64,000 bases of DNA from Yponomeuta sedellus (Eukaryota > Arthropoda > Insecta > Lepidoptera > Yponomeutidae): the NCBI GenBank assembly GCA_934045075.1, contig OW203725.1, positions 2,883,411 through 2,947,410 of the forward strand, written 5' to 3'. The position numbers and the translations under genes were made by a program. Under the pieces are notes generated by a model. It worked only from the letters and a program-made list of their open reading frames with translations, did not search any database and had not been told where the DNA came from. The stretch's first letter is position 1; each line of letters starts with the position of its first letter. Positions 44,226-54,780 of the stretch are shown one piece after another.

Positions 44226-45601
44226 TAATATTATCTTGCATTTATAATTATTATGTAACTATACCTTGTATATCACATGTCAATGAAATAAAAATAAAAT
44301 AAATGTATTTCCTTAGAACGTGGACACTATTGACTTCTGTCAGGTACTTTTACCATTGAATTTAAAGTAAGGTCCTTACTTCAAATTCAATGCTTTTACT
44401 ACATATTTGGTTGTAAATAATTTGCTTGAAATTTCAAAATGTACATGAAATGCTCACTTCAAATGCTGTCAAGTGTAAAACCTTCAACTTATACAGTGAT
44501 AATCTTAGGGAATTTCTATAAAACTCTACTATTTTCTTCTGTTTTCTCTTCTTACTTAGCTTTAACTATGTGCACCTGCTCCTACACATCCATGCTCTTG
44601 CGCATTCTCTGCACGGCCTCACAAAGTGTCATTCCGCTCCCGATCTCCTTCGGTACGATTTCCAGTTCGAATGGGAACCCCGAGCGATGACTCTTACATT
44701 TTTGAACCCTTTTAAGCGTTCTAAACTTTTCTTTTTTTTGGAAAATCTGGTTTTGTGGCCAGTGTTTTTTTTTGTTGCTCAATAAAAAATATTTCAGTGT
44801 TTTAATATTAGTAGAATGTTTATGTAAGTTATTCGCCAGGAATATTAGTGCATGTTTTCATAATAATATTGAAATTTATTTTGCCACATTAATTAGCCTA
44901 CAACCTTTTCTCAAACCTGCCAAATGTACACAAAAAATCATAAAAATCGGTGAAGGCGGATTTCGATAACAAACTCTGTGACATATTTTAAATATCAGAT
45001 TTTAAATATCACATTTCCCGATTTTGTATATCAGCCTTTTTTATTCTATAGTTACTTATTTATTGATAAATAAAAAAAACCGGTACAAAACAAACGATCG
45101 ATTTTATTAACAAAAACACGATCCCGTCAAAATATTCGTCAGAGGCAGTATAAGCAATCTGTGTTTACAGTTTTCCATTTACTACGGACTACTTAAACTG
45201 TCTCTGAGGAGTGCTTCAAGGAATCTTGTTTTTATATTTATGTCCGTTAGGTATTAAAACATGGCTTATATGTGCATTACGTGTGCTAATAATTATATTT
45301 TATAATCTGGCTCAGATAAAATTTGTCAAAAGTATAGGTACTCAAACAATATTCTTAAACAATAATTATGTTACGATGTGAGAACAAGAGAGGGAAATGG
45401 AACCTCAACAGCACATCAACCTTTATATAGGTACCTGCTCTCTAATAAGCCAACTATGTTACAAAAATGTAAAGGTTGAACTGTTGTCGACTGTCAAACC
45501 TTGTAATAAAGAAAGAATTAAAGCTTATGAATTCTAGTAGGTATTTTATATGATGCATCGGTTAGTTTTACGTAATTCCGTAGTTACTGATATAGATAAT
45601 T
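44226..45601. other. mostly unassigned 1.4 kb
   Basis: 44354-44392 is a 19-bp hairpin with one mismatch (CATTGAATTTAAAGTAAGG). 44905-44985 holds a short repeat (AAAAATCGGTGAAGGCGG) shared with 56785-56910. Frames at 44439-44785 are unsupported. Confidence 0.4.
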
Positions 45602-45975
45602 AGCTGGTGCCCGCGATTTCGTCTGAGCAGGATTAGTAAAGGACGCATTACCGTGATAACAAGTATTTTATGTCTCAAATAGGACCTCTGTCTGTGTGTA
45701 CATCGTCATCTTCTTCAGGCTAGGTATATTATGTAGTCCACTGCTGGACATAGCCCTCCCCTAATGAGCGCCATAGCGCCCTGTCTTCAGCTTGCCGCAT
45801 CCAGCATCTGCCTGCAGTTTTTCGCAGATCGTCATCCCACCTAGTGCGTCCCACACTACGTTTGCTGTGTGTACACCAAGTTTTATGTTAATCCGTTCAG
45901 CCGTTATTGCGTAATTGACTAACAAACATCTTCACAAACTTTTACATTTATAGGTAATAGGTATTAGTATGATTT
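45602..45975 (+). repeat. common lepidopteran-type repeat, split by LB
   Basis: GGTGCCCGCGATTTCGTCTG at the left and TTAATCCGTTCAGCCGTTAT to CAAACTTTTACATTTATAGG at the right are the two halves. The LB insertion at 45703-45864 divides them. Confidence 0.65.
45692..45875 (-). mobile_element. LB LINE 3' end with 11-bp TSD
   Basis: CTGTGTGTACA at 45692-45702 and 45865-45875. The 162-bp minus-strand insert carries a longer LB C-terminus than the others: SVGRTR..DDLRKTAGRCWM-type codons, then WRSLGEGYVQQWT and a GAAGAAGATGACG tail. Confidence 0.85.
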
Positions 45976-46052
45976 TTTTATAAACAAATCGACTAAGAAC
46001 TATACGATATTAGTTTGACAAAAAAAAACAATTAGTAGAGAATTCTTTTTCT

Positions 46053-46258
46053 GAGTGGAAGGTGGACCAGGTGGACATACATCGACCAATTAGGGGATGT
46101 ATTAGCAAAGGGGAAGACAAAAGTACCCGGAACCGGCGTGCGTGCATGCAACGACTTATGAACGTTGATGAAGCGAAGGTGATCTGTCAGGGTCGTGGTA
46201 AGTGGCAGTCTCTGGTCTCTGCCTACCCCTCTGGGATACAGGCGTGAGGTTATGTATG
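46053..46258 (+). mobile_element. LA LINE 3' end
   Basis: TGGACATACATCGACCAATT, GGGGATGTATTAGCAAAGG, NVDEAKVICQGRGKWQSLVS and AYPSGIQA codons, then GTTATGTATGTATTTTTT. A single-base loss near 46107 shifts the frame. Confidence 0.8.
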
Positions 46259-46295
46259 TATTTTTTATAAAAAAAAAACTGTCTTATAAACGAAC

Positions 46296-46516
46296 TAGCT
46301 GCTGCCCACGAATTCGTTTGCGAAGAAATGTTGGTATGTATGGAATCAAAAGTAGCCTATGTGCTATTCCATGCTATGACTTATTTTTGTGCCGAATTTC
46401 ACCCCAATCCGTTCAGTCGCTCTGGCGTGATTGAGTTACAGAAATCCAAACAAACTTTCACATTTTTAATCTCAGTAAGATTCTTCCAGAAAATGATCCT
46501 GATCATTCTCTGGAAG
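46296..46516 (+). repeat. common lepidopteran-type repeat and hairpin
   Basis: AGCTGCTGCCCACGAATTCG, AAAAGTAGCCTATGTGCTAT, CACCCCAATCCGTTCAG, CAAACTTTCACATTT. Directly after, 46483-46516 is a 15-bp hairpin (CTTCCAGAAAATGAT) with one mismatch. Confidence 0.6.
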
Positions 46517-47229
46517 ACGGATAAAGCTTAAATTCCGTCAAGGCCGCATGTTTTCAGAGAATAACTGAAGAGAACCTTCAATTTAATATTCATCAATCCA
46601 AAACACTATAAAATGATGCCAAGATTTACGCCGTTCCACGTAGACGCGACCTAAGTAAAATAATTACATGCCGCGTCTCGTAAACCCTGCCCAACAAAGG
46701 GGAACTCCCTAGAAAACAGACTAAAGAGACCGTACCTAATTAAATTGCTCTCATACAAAGTGACAACAAAAGGCCAATATTTATGGCCCATGTTTTAAAT
46801 CTTATTTTATGGGAAACTTCTCTAGACTGTGGTTGGCACGGCTTAGACTGTGGTCATCGAACCCTCCAGCTTTTAGTCGTCTATACTTTCATACCAGAAG
46901 TTCCAAGTGAAGGGTCACCAGGAGTATTGTCAATGTAGAAGTACGGCTTAGAAGGTAATTTGGCAGGTGGTACTTGTGACCAGGGGTCGCTTTGACCGGT
47001 ACCTTAATACCAACTCATCTGTGCATCTATTCACCCTCTTGTTTGTTTGTGATAGGGTTCTGTTTTGCGTCTATGTTGGGCAGTGTAGTGTTGGTCGTAA
47101 ATGTGCCGGTAGTCAAATTCACACCGTTAGCTTTTAGTTAAGGGTTTTGGTTGATAAATCATTTTGAAGTCCGGTTTGGTCTAGGAATAGCTGCTTTGCC
47201 GTGTCATGTTTAGATAGTTTGCGTTGATT
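46517..47229. other. unassigned
   Basis: Nothing recognised. Confidence 0.4.
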
Positions 47230-47618
47230 GTACATTCGGGGGAAAAGTGCTCGTGGCCTGGGCGAACCGAGTGATTGGAATTAAACACTTGGGTTGAGCA
47301 ACGGCAGGCGCGGTCATGTACAGGGTGGGTGAGCGTCCCGTGACTACCGCTAGTGGCATTTTTCCGAGCGCTTCCGTGCTTCGCAAGGCACGTTAAGCCG
47401 TGGGTGCCGGCTGTCATATAATGGCAGTCGTTAAGCCATGTCAGAGGCCTTATGGGCGGCTTGATAACTCCTGACAGTAAGGCCCGCCACTGTCTTACAA
47501 TCCTCCACCAACCCGGACTTGGCCCCCGTGGTGGAGTATGGCCTAACCTTCCTGCGATGCAGGAAGAGACCCGTGTCCCAGCAGTGGGGACATACAAGGG
47601 TTGATAACGTACATTTGG
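47230..47618 (+). mobile_element. S5 SINE, full length with TSD
   Basis: GTACATTCGG (47230-47239) and GTACATTTGG (47609-47618) flank the element. From the 5' end: GTGCTCGTGGCCTGGGCG, then a 5S-rRNA-like region with GTTGAGCAACGGCAGGCGCG (box A-like), GTCATGTACAGGGTGGG and GAGCGTCCCGTGACTACCGC (box C-like). After it, GTTAAGCCGTGGGTGCCGGC, CCCGGACTTGGCCCCCGTGG, CAGCAGTGGGGACATAC, and GGGTTGATAAC at the 3' end. 5S-derived SINEs (SINE3 type) are an established class with internal Pol III control. I infer that class from the head. Confidence 0.8.
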
Positions 47619-47682
47619 GCGCACCTATTTTTAAATAGCCCAAGAGTGTTATAAGTTTGACTAAGTAATAATCATCTTTATC

Positions 47683-47734
47683 ATCATAATCAGCCGGTAT
47701 CAGTCCACAGCTGGACATAGGCTTCTCTTAAAAA
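47683..47734 (-). mobile_element. short LB-like LINE end
   Basis: CATCATAATCAGCCGGTATC and CCACAGCTGGACATAGGC is the minus-strand version of a LINE tail plus QQWT-like codons, adjoining the MITE end. Confidence 0.45.
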
Positions 47735-48337
47735 TCACCAGTTACTGAGTGCTTAGTGCGAGTTTTTTAACTACTCGATCGCGTTGACGTAAACTAATAT
47801 TTCTATGGCATCGAGGAAGCGCCACCTAGCGACAAGTTAGTTAGTTAGACCTGAGATTTCCGCACTCAGCCTCATAGTTGGGCCATTGTACGTAGCAAGC
47901 GCTGAGGTACGCTAACACCTCAGACACTAGGGTTTCCTTGCGATGTTTTCCTTCACCGTCAGCGAATAGTATTGCTACTATAATATCACAAATGTACATA
48001 ACTTAGAAAACAAAGTCATTGGTACATGCCGGGGTTCGAACCCACGACCTCCCGATTGAGAAGCCGGCGTTCTACACCACTCCGCTACCACCGCTCCCAT
48101 AGCGACAAGTATGGAAATTAAAATTGCTGAGTGCGAGTTGTAATGGTTTACGTTGAGAAGTGAACACGTTTACCAGCCAAAACACAAATAAACGCGAGTG
48201 CGAGTTGTACTGTGACAGCGTTTCGCCAGTTCGAACGGTTAACTTACTCATACTCACTACTCGATGCTCGATTAACGCGGTAGTAAAGTTATTCGATTGG
48301 ATCTGTCAAACTCGCACTAAGCACTCTGATCAGTGAT
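47735..48337. mobile_element. TIR element split by S2a
   Basis: Left end ATCACCAGTTACTGAGTGC and GAGTGCTTAGTGCGAGTTT; right end is its diverged reverse complement (AAACTCGCACTAAGCACTC, GATCAGTGAT). Inner copies of GCGAGTGCGAGTTGTA also occur near 48130 and 48193. Without the S2a insert it is about 320 bp, non-coding, a MITE-like element. Confidence 0.6.
47828..48110 (-). mobile_element. S2a SINE, full length with 10-bp TSD
   Basis: AGCGACAAGT at 47828-47837 and 48101-48110. The inserted minus-strand S2a runs from TTAGTTAGTTAGACC (3' end) to GCTACCACCGCT (tRNA-like head start). It gives the exact limits of the family. Confidence 0.9.
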
Positions 48338-48673
48338 CGCTTAATAATATTCTGTTTTATTTCTTGTTCTATTGGGTCGAATCTTTTTCTTTTGGGTCAA
48401 AAAGGCCGACTCTTCCTTAAACATCCTGGTCGTTAAACCGCGTCAATACTATCACACTAGGTGACGCGTTCATACCAGCTGCAATGTGGAGTTTCAAAGC
48501 AGACTATCTTTTTGATCAATACGAGATATCACCTTCTTCAGACGAGATACCTACCTTGTCAAGAACACCTCCGCGTATGTCGTTGGGTGATCTCCATACT
48601 TTCCAGTCGACCTCGATTAACTTATACTACAAGGCTTCCAGGAAGAAGGAGACCTGGGATTCATTTCTCATTT
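48338..48673. other. unassigned
   Basis: Frames at 48461-48729 run into the tandem duplication and have no known motif. Confidence 0.35.
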
Positions 48674-49137
48674 CATTAGCAAATAAGTCGTATACGACTC
48701 TTAGGCTTATGACTTGGAATTCTACGTAATAAGTCGAGCGGCATCCAAAATCTATATTCTGAGCAACCTGTAGATTTAAAATGAATGAGAAAATAAATGT
48801 CTAATAATGAATGACTCTGTCGAGTTGTTTTACCTTATTTTTATGCGACAAATGTCTTAGTCTTCGAAAACTTTGCATGTACGCTTTCGATTCGCATGTA
48901 CGCTTTCGATTCGCATTAGCAAATAAGTCGTATACGACTCTTAGGCTTATGACTTGGAATTCTACGTAATAAGTCGAGCGGCAGCCAAAATCTATAATCT
49001 GAGCAACCTGTAGATTTAAAATGAATGAGAAAATAAATGTCTAATAATGAATGACTCTGTCGAGTTGTTTTACCTTATTTTTATGCGACAAATGTCTTAG
49101 TCTTCGAAAACTTTGCATGTACGCTTTCGATTCGCAT
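48674..49137. repeat. 240-bp tandem duplication
   Basis: 48674-48913 and 48914-49137 are copies with a 240-bp period and about two substitutions (GCATCC/GCAGCC, ATATTC/ATAATC). A shorter GCATGTACGCTTTCGATTC unit is doubled at the junction (48875-48912) and occurs once at the right end. It is recent by similarity. Confidence 0.9.
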
Positions 49138-49235
49138 GGGCGAGAGTAGGCCCCCAGGGAGGCCAAAAATATCGATACAACCTACGACGCTAGCATCAAT
49201 AGAGCACTAGTTCCTTATTGTATTGTCAGTCCCAA

Positions 49236-49325
49236 AAAGCTCAGTTGGGAGAGCGGTTAGCCAGAGGTCGCGGGTTCGAGTCCTGGCATGGGTGGGATTT
49301 CTAGCCTCTAAATAGGTATTTTATA
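49236..49325 (+). mobile_element. S1 SINE fragment
   Basis: CAGTTGGGAGAGCG with a 10-base deletion in the anticodon arm, AGGTCGCGGGTTCGAGTCC, then CCTCTAAATAGGTATTTTAT. It ends at the fold-back-type right end. Confidence 0.7.
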
Positions 49326-49779
49326 AACGAGATACGTTTCAGTAAGAAAGGAATAAGTAATAATTTTTATTAATGATAATACAAATAATTTACTTAGCTA
49401 TAAATTTTATTTCTATCTTTCTAAATTATAAATACACAAAAAATTGATTTTATAGGACACTCATGAGAAATTAAGTACAAAACTTATTGGAATGCTTATT
49501 TCTAATAAGATACAAGTTTCTTCATAAAAGACTATTCTTATTGGTACTGACATTAGCTCACAAGAGAAACGTTGTTTTCTAAGTAATATTTTTGTGTATT
49601 AGTAGGAGCCAACTGTTAAGGAGACCACCGTGAGGAAACCTGTTTGCCTGAAAATTCTGCTATCTTTGCGAAAAACATTTTTATTGCTAGTAAAATAAAA
49701 AAATCTTGTTAGGAAACCGATTGTTTTGTGTAATTTTTCACGAAAAACATGAGCTGGATGTGGCTTTCAAGATCATTGA
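49326..49779. other. unassigned; S2-like scrap
   Basis: 49618-49645 (GGAGACCACCGTGAGGAAAC) resembles the S2b middle. Otherwise AT-rich and unassigned. Confidence 0.4.
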
Positions 49780-49920
49780 TCCCAATTTGATCATTGAAAT
49801 ACTACTTGATACGTTAGCGATAAGACCACCAAGTGTAACATTACTTAGATTTAAGAAATCAAGCTTATATTCATTTTTCTGGTTGTGCAATAAAGTGTTC
49901 TCTATCTATCTATCTACGTG
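49780..49920 (+). mobile_element. LE2 LINE 3' end with (TATC)n tail
   Basis: GTTAGCGATAAGACCACCAA, TTACTTAGATTTAAGAAATC, GGTTGTGCAATAAAGTG, then CTATCTATCTATCTACG. It matches 56545-56710. Confidence 0.7.
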
Positions 49921-49957
49921 GTAGTGAATCTTAAGATTCAACAAAAAAAAAAAAAAA

Positions 49958-50240
49958 CCTATTAAGAGGCTAAAAATTCTAGCGTCTAAATAGGTACTCG
50001 GGGCTGCAAGTGATGCAAATTACTTTAGCCAGATGTTGCTGCCCGTACATAATACAGAGAGTATTGTAAAGAGGTTTGAAATTTCACTGATGCCGGTGAG
50101 TCGCCCATTAGCTCAGTTGGGAGAGCGCTGGCACGGTTAGCCAGAGGTCGCGGGTTCGAGTCCCGGCATGGGTGGAATTTTAAATTTTAAATAGGTTTTT
50201 TAAATTGCCCTTAGCACGGGTTAGTACATTAAAAAGATTT
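49958..50240 (+). mobile_element. S1 SINE with intact Pol III boxes
   Basis: TACTCGGGGCTGCAAGTGAT at the left, TAATACAGAGAGTATTGTAA, then the tRNA-Ile-like head: GCCCATTAGCTCAGTTGGG (A box) and GGTTCGAGTCC (B box) at about 50106-50175, and an acceptor-like ATGGGT. The tail is GCACGGGTTAGTACATT. Its left border contains a short inverted piece (AGAGGCTAAAAATTCTAGCG then CTAAATAGG). It has the best-preserved A/B boxes of S1 here. Confidence 0.8.
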
Positions 50241-50249
50241 TTTTTATGT

Positions 50250-50540
50250 AGAATAATGGATCTCACAGCAGGTAGCCTTAATTCTCTCACAGAGAGAGAG
50301 AGAGAGAGTGAGAGAAAGTAAAACTAAAACATCCCACGCGCCCACCGTGGTTTGGCAATATCAAGTTCTGACGTGTGAACATATCAGACACTCAGATTTC
50401 CTCACAACGTTTTCCTTCACTTCAGCGAGTGGCATTCCTTCTATAACTTCACAAAACAAAGTCATTGTTACATGCCGGGATTAGAACCCACGACTTCACG
50501 AATGTGAGACCAGAGATCTACCGCTACGGTACCACGACTC
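50250..50540 (-). mobile_element. S2b SINE, near full length
   Basis: Minus strand: a (GA)n run at the 3' side, CCCACGCGCCCACCGTGG, GACACTCAGATTTCCTCAC, CAAAGTCATTGTTACATGCC, and the head (GGGATTAGAACCCACGAC, ATCTACCGCTACGGTACC). Confidence 0.75.
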
Positions 50541-50994
50541 TATAGGCATTTCTATTCGTAATTGTCAAAGAGAGTAAACATTTTAAACTAAACAATGAAT
50601 CCACAAGCCGAACACTATAAATAAGTAGGTACCTACCCGTTATATGTAAATGGATACGATAAATCATATTATCACTTACATTAACAATATTCCATAAAGT
50701 ATCCACAGTAATATACAGACATTAATAATAATAAATTACATACTTATCAAAGCCAAACCATTAATAAACATATCAACAGAAGTGACATCGAAGGAACGCC
50801 CACTTTCCCCTATAGGATTTTTGCATTCTGCTTGCATTATTGTGTGTTAACATTTCTATTGCCGGATGGCTTTGCAAGAAAAAAAACGTATCTTAAAGTC
50901 GAAAACCCGACTGCCAAAAAGTATTGAGAAAGGTCGAAATGCGTTTGTTGATTTTAAAAATTCAGCAGGCGATACCTCTTATTAGATTTCTTGA
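50541..50994. other. unassigned
   Basis: Nothing recognised. Confidence 0.4.
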
Positions 50995-51785
50995 AGGTTT
51001 TTAAAAAAACATCGGCCAACTGCAAGTCAGACTAGCGCACTGAGGGTTCCGTACAAGTTTATACGTAGGTACCTCCTTTTTTTTATGTCTACATTTTATT
51101 TAGGGGCCTTTTTTCAGCTCTATTGTAGGTGCTTGTGTAAGGTTGTATAACTTTTATAATAATAAATAACACTGGAACGACTTCAGGTGTTGTTTTATTT
51201 GTAGACAGAAAAACTGGATAAAAAGGGAAAAGCAGGTAAATTAGTCCGGTCTGTTCGAAGGGTATATTTGTAGAATAGAAGTTTGAATATAGTATTGATG
51301 AAAAATGAGGGAAATCGAAGAATGTGTGACGTAATTTAAATATTTGATAATGATAGATAGAAAAAGAAATAAAAATGGTGTGAAGAGGTTTGCACCGTCA
51401 CACTTGTTATAATATAAATAGTTTTGGAGTAGATTCTCGCAGTATCTTCGAAGCTTTTCCTGAAGTGCAAAGATATTATGAATGAATGAAAAATGTATAG
51501 CTTTTAGATGTTTTCCTTTCTGCAATTAATGTCGTCTTTTACTATATTAGGTACCTACTTGCCAAATTTCATAGTTCTAGTTCATCAATTTCAATCATAG
51601 TGAAGCATGTACCCTATGAATCTTTATTCGAAATAAAAGTTTTCTTACAAATTCAGGGGCCTGTAGACCTGGTATATCTACAGTTTTAATTTCAGCTCGA
51701 TATTTCCATGCGCTTTTGAGATAAAAGGACCTTGACAGACAGTGGGACGGACGGATATCAAACTGATCCTATAAGGGTTCCATTT
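50995..51785 (+). repeat. common dispersed element, split by another repeat
   Basis: Left end CGGCCAACTGCAAGTCAGAC with GCGCACTGAGGGTTCCGTAC (51012-51053). Right end GACAGACAGTGGGACGGACG and TATAAGGGTTCCATTTTT. These are the two ends of a repeat common in lepidopteran DNA. A 51240-51425 minus-strand repeat lies inside. Further ends occur at 54697-54745 and about 55383-55460. Confidence 0.5.
51240..51425 (-). repeat. dispersed repeat, inverse copy of 10012
   Basis: GAAGAGGTTTGCACCGTC and GTGTGACGTAATTTAAAT match the plus strand of 10012-10205 after complementing. The shared peptide on the minus strand is GANLFTPF. Confidence 0.6.
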
Positions 51786-52322
51786 TTTCTTTTGAGGCGC
51801 CACCAGCAATTCGTAGAGAGGCTGCCGCTGCTACTGAACGGTGGAGACAAGCAAATGATGACCGCCATCCAATGCACAGCCATGTCCTAAAGAAAAATCG
51901 GCTAAAGTTCCGGGATGTTTCTCTACTTTTGAGCCACTTGACGGAGAAACACCGGCGGGACTTTGACTGCGTAGGTGGAGGGAGCAGACAAAACACGTTC
52001 CTGACTTCATAAAGTCGGAAGAGTCAATACCACATGGAGGGCACGAGCAGTAGGGAGTATGGAGGTCGCTGAACCGTCTGCGCGCTGGTGTTGCTCGATC
52101 CAAAGATAACCTGAAAAGATGGGGGATCCTGCCCGAAGATGCTGACATCCTGTGCCGATGTGGAGCTGCACAAACTACAATGCATCTTTGTGTCTGCCCT
52201 GAAGCTCCACAGTGCAGTTTGCGGGATCTCATGGAGGCATCATCCGGGGCGCTCGCAGTGACGCGGTTTTGGGAGCGAGATGTCTGAGAGGAGGGCGGCG
52301 CTGTCGACACGAAAGAAGAAGA
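51786..52322 (+). mobile_element. LC LINE ORF2 C-terminal part
   Basis: Plus-strand codons in two frames. First REAAAATERWRQANDDRHPM and LKFRDVSLLLSHLTEKHRRD. After a frameshift, WRSLNRLRAGVARSKDNLKR, ILPEDADILCRCGAAQTTMH, CVCPEAPQCSLRDLMEA, and the end ALAVTRFWERDV. The C-CG-QTTMH--C arrangement is the zinc-knuckle-like Cys/His motif at the end of many LINE ORF2 proteins. The GAAGAAGAAGG tail follows. It is dead because of the frameshift. Confidence 0.75.
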
Positions 52323-52736
52323 AGGTACGGAAACCTATCATGATTATGAAGAGTTTGTTTAAGAACTCATTAGTCGTGTTATTTTGTTATAACTTCATAA
52401 GGTGAAGCTTTTCTAGGTGATATTTTACATACAAACGATAGTGAGACTGATATTTGTGTTTTTCACGAAATCATCATTTTCAGATTGTGATGAGGAAGAC
52501 GTCATATTATATTCATACCAACAACTTCACTATATTTATACACTCCTTTACTTTCGCAGTCGGTTAAAAATACGTTAGTTGGAAGAAGAATGAGATGTAT
52601 GTAGGAACTCGACAGTTATTGCTAAATTATGCAGCTTACTGCTGTGAGTTTACTGACGATCTAAAAATCGGACAGAGTTAAGCATATATATGGTTAATTG
52701 TAGCCGGATATAAATTTTAGAAGTACTAAGTAGGTA
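52323..52736. other. unassigned
   Basis: Nothing recognised. CTTTCGCAGTCGGTTAAAA near 52551-52569 is a motif seen in common insect repeats. Confidence 0.35.
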
Positions 52737-53067
52737 GATATATTAAGCTTGCCTGAATCGCGGTTCAAAAAATATGTTAAGCACGCTTTGGGCTACTATA
52801 ACAAAAAGGATTATTTAGATGACAATGAGGTCTGGAATGAAAGCCAGTACAATGTATGAGTTCTATGTTTATAATAATTATGTAAACTATGTTAATTAAG
52901 GACTTTTGAAAAGACTAAGTTAGGAGTTTTTTTGTCCATTTTTTCTCCTAAATGATCTAGATTTTGAAATGGACATCTAGTTTGAATTGTAACGTTCATT
53001 AAGCCGCAGTTTCTGTACTAATTTGAATAAAACCTTTTCATCATTCATCATCCATCATCATTCATCG
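52737..53067 (+). mobile_element. LD LINE 3' end
   Basis: GATATATTAAGCTTGCCTGA, a small internal deletion in the ORF, then AATGAGGTCTGGAATGAAAG to a stop and the same UTR as at 4900-5070. The tail is CATTCATCATCC rather than pure ATTTC. Confidence 0.75.
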
Positions 53068-53192
53068 GTATTTAACTGTTTTATATTGGTGAATCAGTCC
53101 TCCATAGTTGCAATGGCTGGGATATATTCTGATATGAAGGCTAGCCCAACAATTATTTCCATAGGAACGGTAAACACGATCAAGCAGAAACA

Positions 53193-53246
53193 GTCAAGAT
53201 AAGACAAGATAAGATAAGAATATTCTTTATTGTACACACCAGAAAA
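53193..53246 (-). mobile_element. LE LINE 3' terminus
   Basis: CAAGATAAGACAAGATAAG and AATATTCTTTATTGTACACACC: tail plus polyadenylation end only. Confidence 0.65.
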
Positions 53247-53333
53247 TAATTACGGAGACAACAGTTACAAGAAGAAGGAAGAGGTATAAGTCAATAGCTT
53301 TTTTTACGATAAACAAACTTCACATTAACCAAA

Positions 53334-53400
53334 CCTGAACCCGTACGGGATGCGAACCCGCACCTACGTTAGACTACTACCGAACCAGATACGTTATGCA
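53334..53400 (-). repeat. tRNA-like segment
   Basis: On the minus strand, GGTTCGGTAGTAGTCTAACG, then GTGCGGGTTCGCATCCCGTA. The T arm is good but there is no acceptor stem or anticodon arm of normal shape. Probably the head of an old SINE. Confidence 0.35.
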
Positions 53401-53504
53401 AGAAAGTTACTCCAGAATGTCTGTTTGTTAAGCCTCACATGGAGCCAAGTTGAAAATTATACAAAGACAGCAATTTTCTATGGTGTTTTTCGTAAGAGTA
53501 AAAT

Positions 53505-54318
53505 CTAAGTGTGTCCATAATTTCCTCATCGCGTAGACTGTTATTATAACGTGTTATCATCCCTTGTATGTCCCCACTGCAGGGGTACGGGTCTCTTCCT
53601 GCATCGCAAGAATGTCAGGCCATACTCCACCACGGGGGCTAAGTCCGGGTTGGTGGAGGATTGTAAGACAGTGGCGGGCCTTACTGTCTGGAGTTACCAA
53701 GCCGCCCATAAGGCATCTAACATAGCTTAACGACTGCCATTACGTGACAGCCGGCACCAACGGATTAACGTGCCTTGCGAAGCACGGAAGCGCTCGGAAA
53801 AATGGCACTAGCGGTAGTCACGGGACGGTCACCCATCCTGCACCTGACCGCGGCTGTTGTTGGCTAACACAAGTGATTGATTCCAATCACTCGGTTCGCC
53901 TAGGCCATGAGCGCTTCGTTATTATAACGTATTTATGTATATTGTATGGAATCAGGCGCTACTTTGCGGAAATCTATAAACCATAAAATTACTTTAAAAT
54001 AATCGCATGGCGCTTGTGGGATTTTTGGCGGAAGTCAGCAAGTAGTAATTTTCACATTTTAATGTATTTATGAATGTTTATCATAACTATATTAACGGTT
54101 CATGTAGGTATATTGTTATTTATATAAGTAGTAGTATTGATATATTCAAATTTTCACCGACTACCCGTTTCTTATTTCCTTCAGCAACTTTCCGGCATAA
54201 GGTTGTCTGTAAGAAATTGCTTTTAGAAATAAGACCGCCAATTGTACTTTGTATCTTTACAATGTTTTATAATATGTGCTCTGGTGTACAATAAAGAATA
54301 TTGTTATTTTATCTTATT
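53505..54318 (+). mobile_element. LE LINE 3' UTR, split by S5
   Basis: The left piece (to 53552) has ATTTCCTCATCGCGTAGACT. The right piece (from 53918) has ACGTATTTATGTATATTG, CCGACTACCCGTTTCTTATT, AATTGCTTTTAGAAATAAGA, CTCTGGTGTACAATAAAG and a TTATTTTATCTTA tail. Confidence 0.75.
53540..53930 (-). mobile_element. S5 SINE, full length with 13-bp TSD
   Basis: GTTATTATAACGT at 53540-53552 and 53918-53930. The 365-bp minus-strand insert has both ends intact: CCTTGTATGTCCCCACTGC at its 3' side and TAGGCCATGAGCGCTTC at its 5' side. Together with 47230-47618 it fixes the S5 ends. Confidence 0.9.
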
Positions 54319-54696
54319 ATTCTGCAAATTAAACTTATTGCTAGCATTAAGGAGCACCTATTACGATGCCAAGTGCCATAAACAACCTTTAAGATCAGAA
54401 TAACCTGATGGTTTTAATGTGCATTTACCCGACCAAGTTACCCATTATAAAGAAGACCACAAGCAGATTCCATACAAAAAAGTACCTGTTGGTCGTCCGC
54501 ATAATTGCGAACTATTAAATACAGATCCGTCTTACCACCCCAAAGAAAGTGTTTGAAGCTAAAATACAGAAATTTGCATGACTGGTCCACGAAATGTAGA
54601 TTAATTGAGCTGAATGTGATATTGCCAAACTTGTTCTCTTTTGATCCGGGGAACCGGATTTTCAAGGAAGCATTTGAAAGAAATCGGCGCTTATGA
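54319..54696. other. unassigned
   Basis: Opposing short frames (54438-54665 minus, 54505-54696 plus) overlap. Neither has a known motif. Confidence 0.35.
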
Positions 54697-54745
54697 GCCG
54701 GTCAAGTGCAAGTCGGGCCCGCGGCGACGAGGGTTCTGTAAGACC
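54697..54745 (+). repeat. end of the common element of 50995
   Basis: CGGTCAAGTGCAAGTCGGGC and CGACGAGGGTTCTGTAAG match the left end at 51012. Confidence 0.5.
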
Positions 54746-54780
54746 ACGCCTTAGTTAATTAGCAAAAAATACTTTACTTT

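Noticed and set aside
47181..47624. 147-codon minus-strand ORF, with relatives at 7748, 53744 and 54751
   Set aside because: These frames lie over the S5 SINE; their similarity to each other reflects the repeat, not a protein family.
48461..48729. Two overlapping frames of 72 and 81 codons
   Set aside because: They enter the 240-bp tandem duplication and have no homology I can recognise.
50106..50175. Possible tRNA-Ile gene
   Set aside because: Head is well kept, but it is one of many S1 copies with conserved flanks; the anticodon loop is not a normal Ile loop.
51831..52310. 159-codon minus-strand ORF
   Set aside because: It is antisense to the LC LINE, whose plus-strand codons carry the recognisable Cys/His motif and C-terminus.
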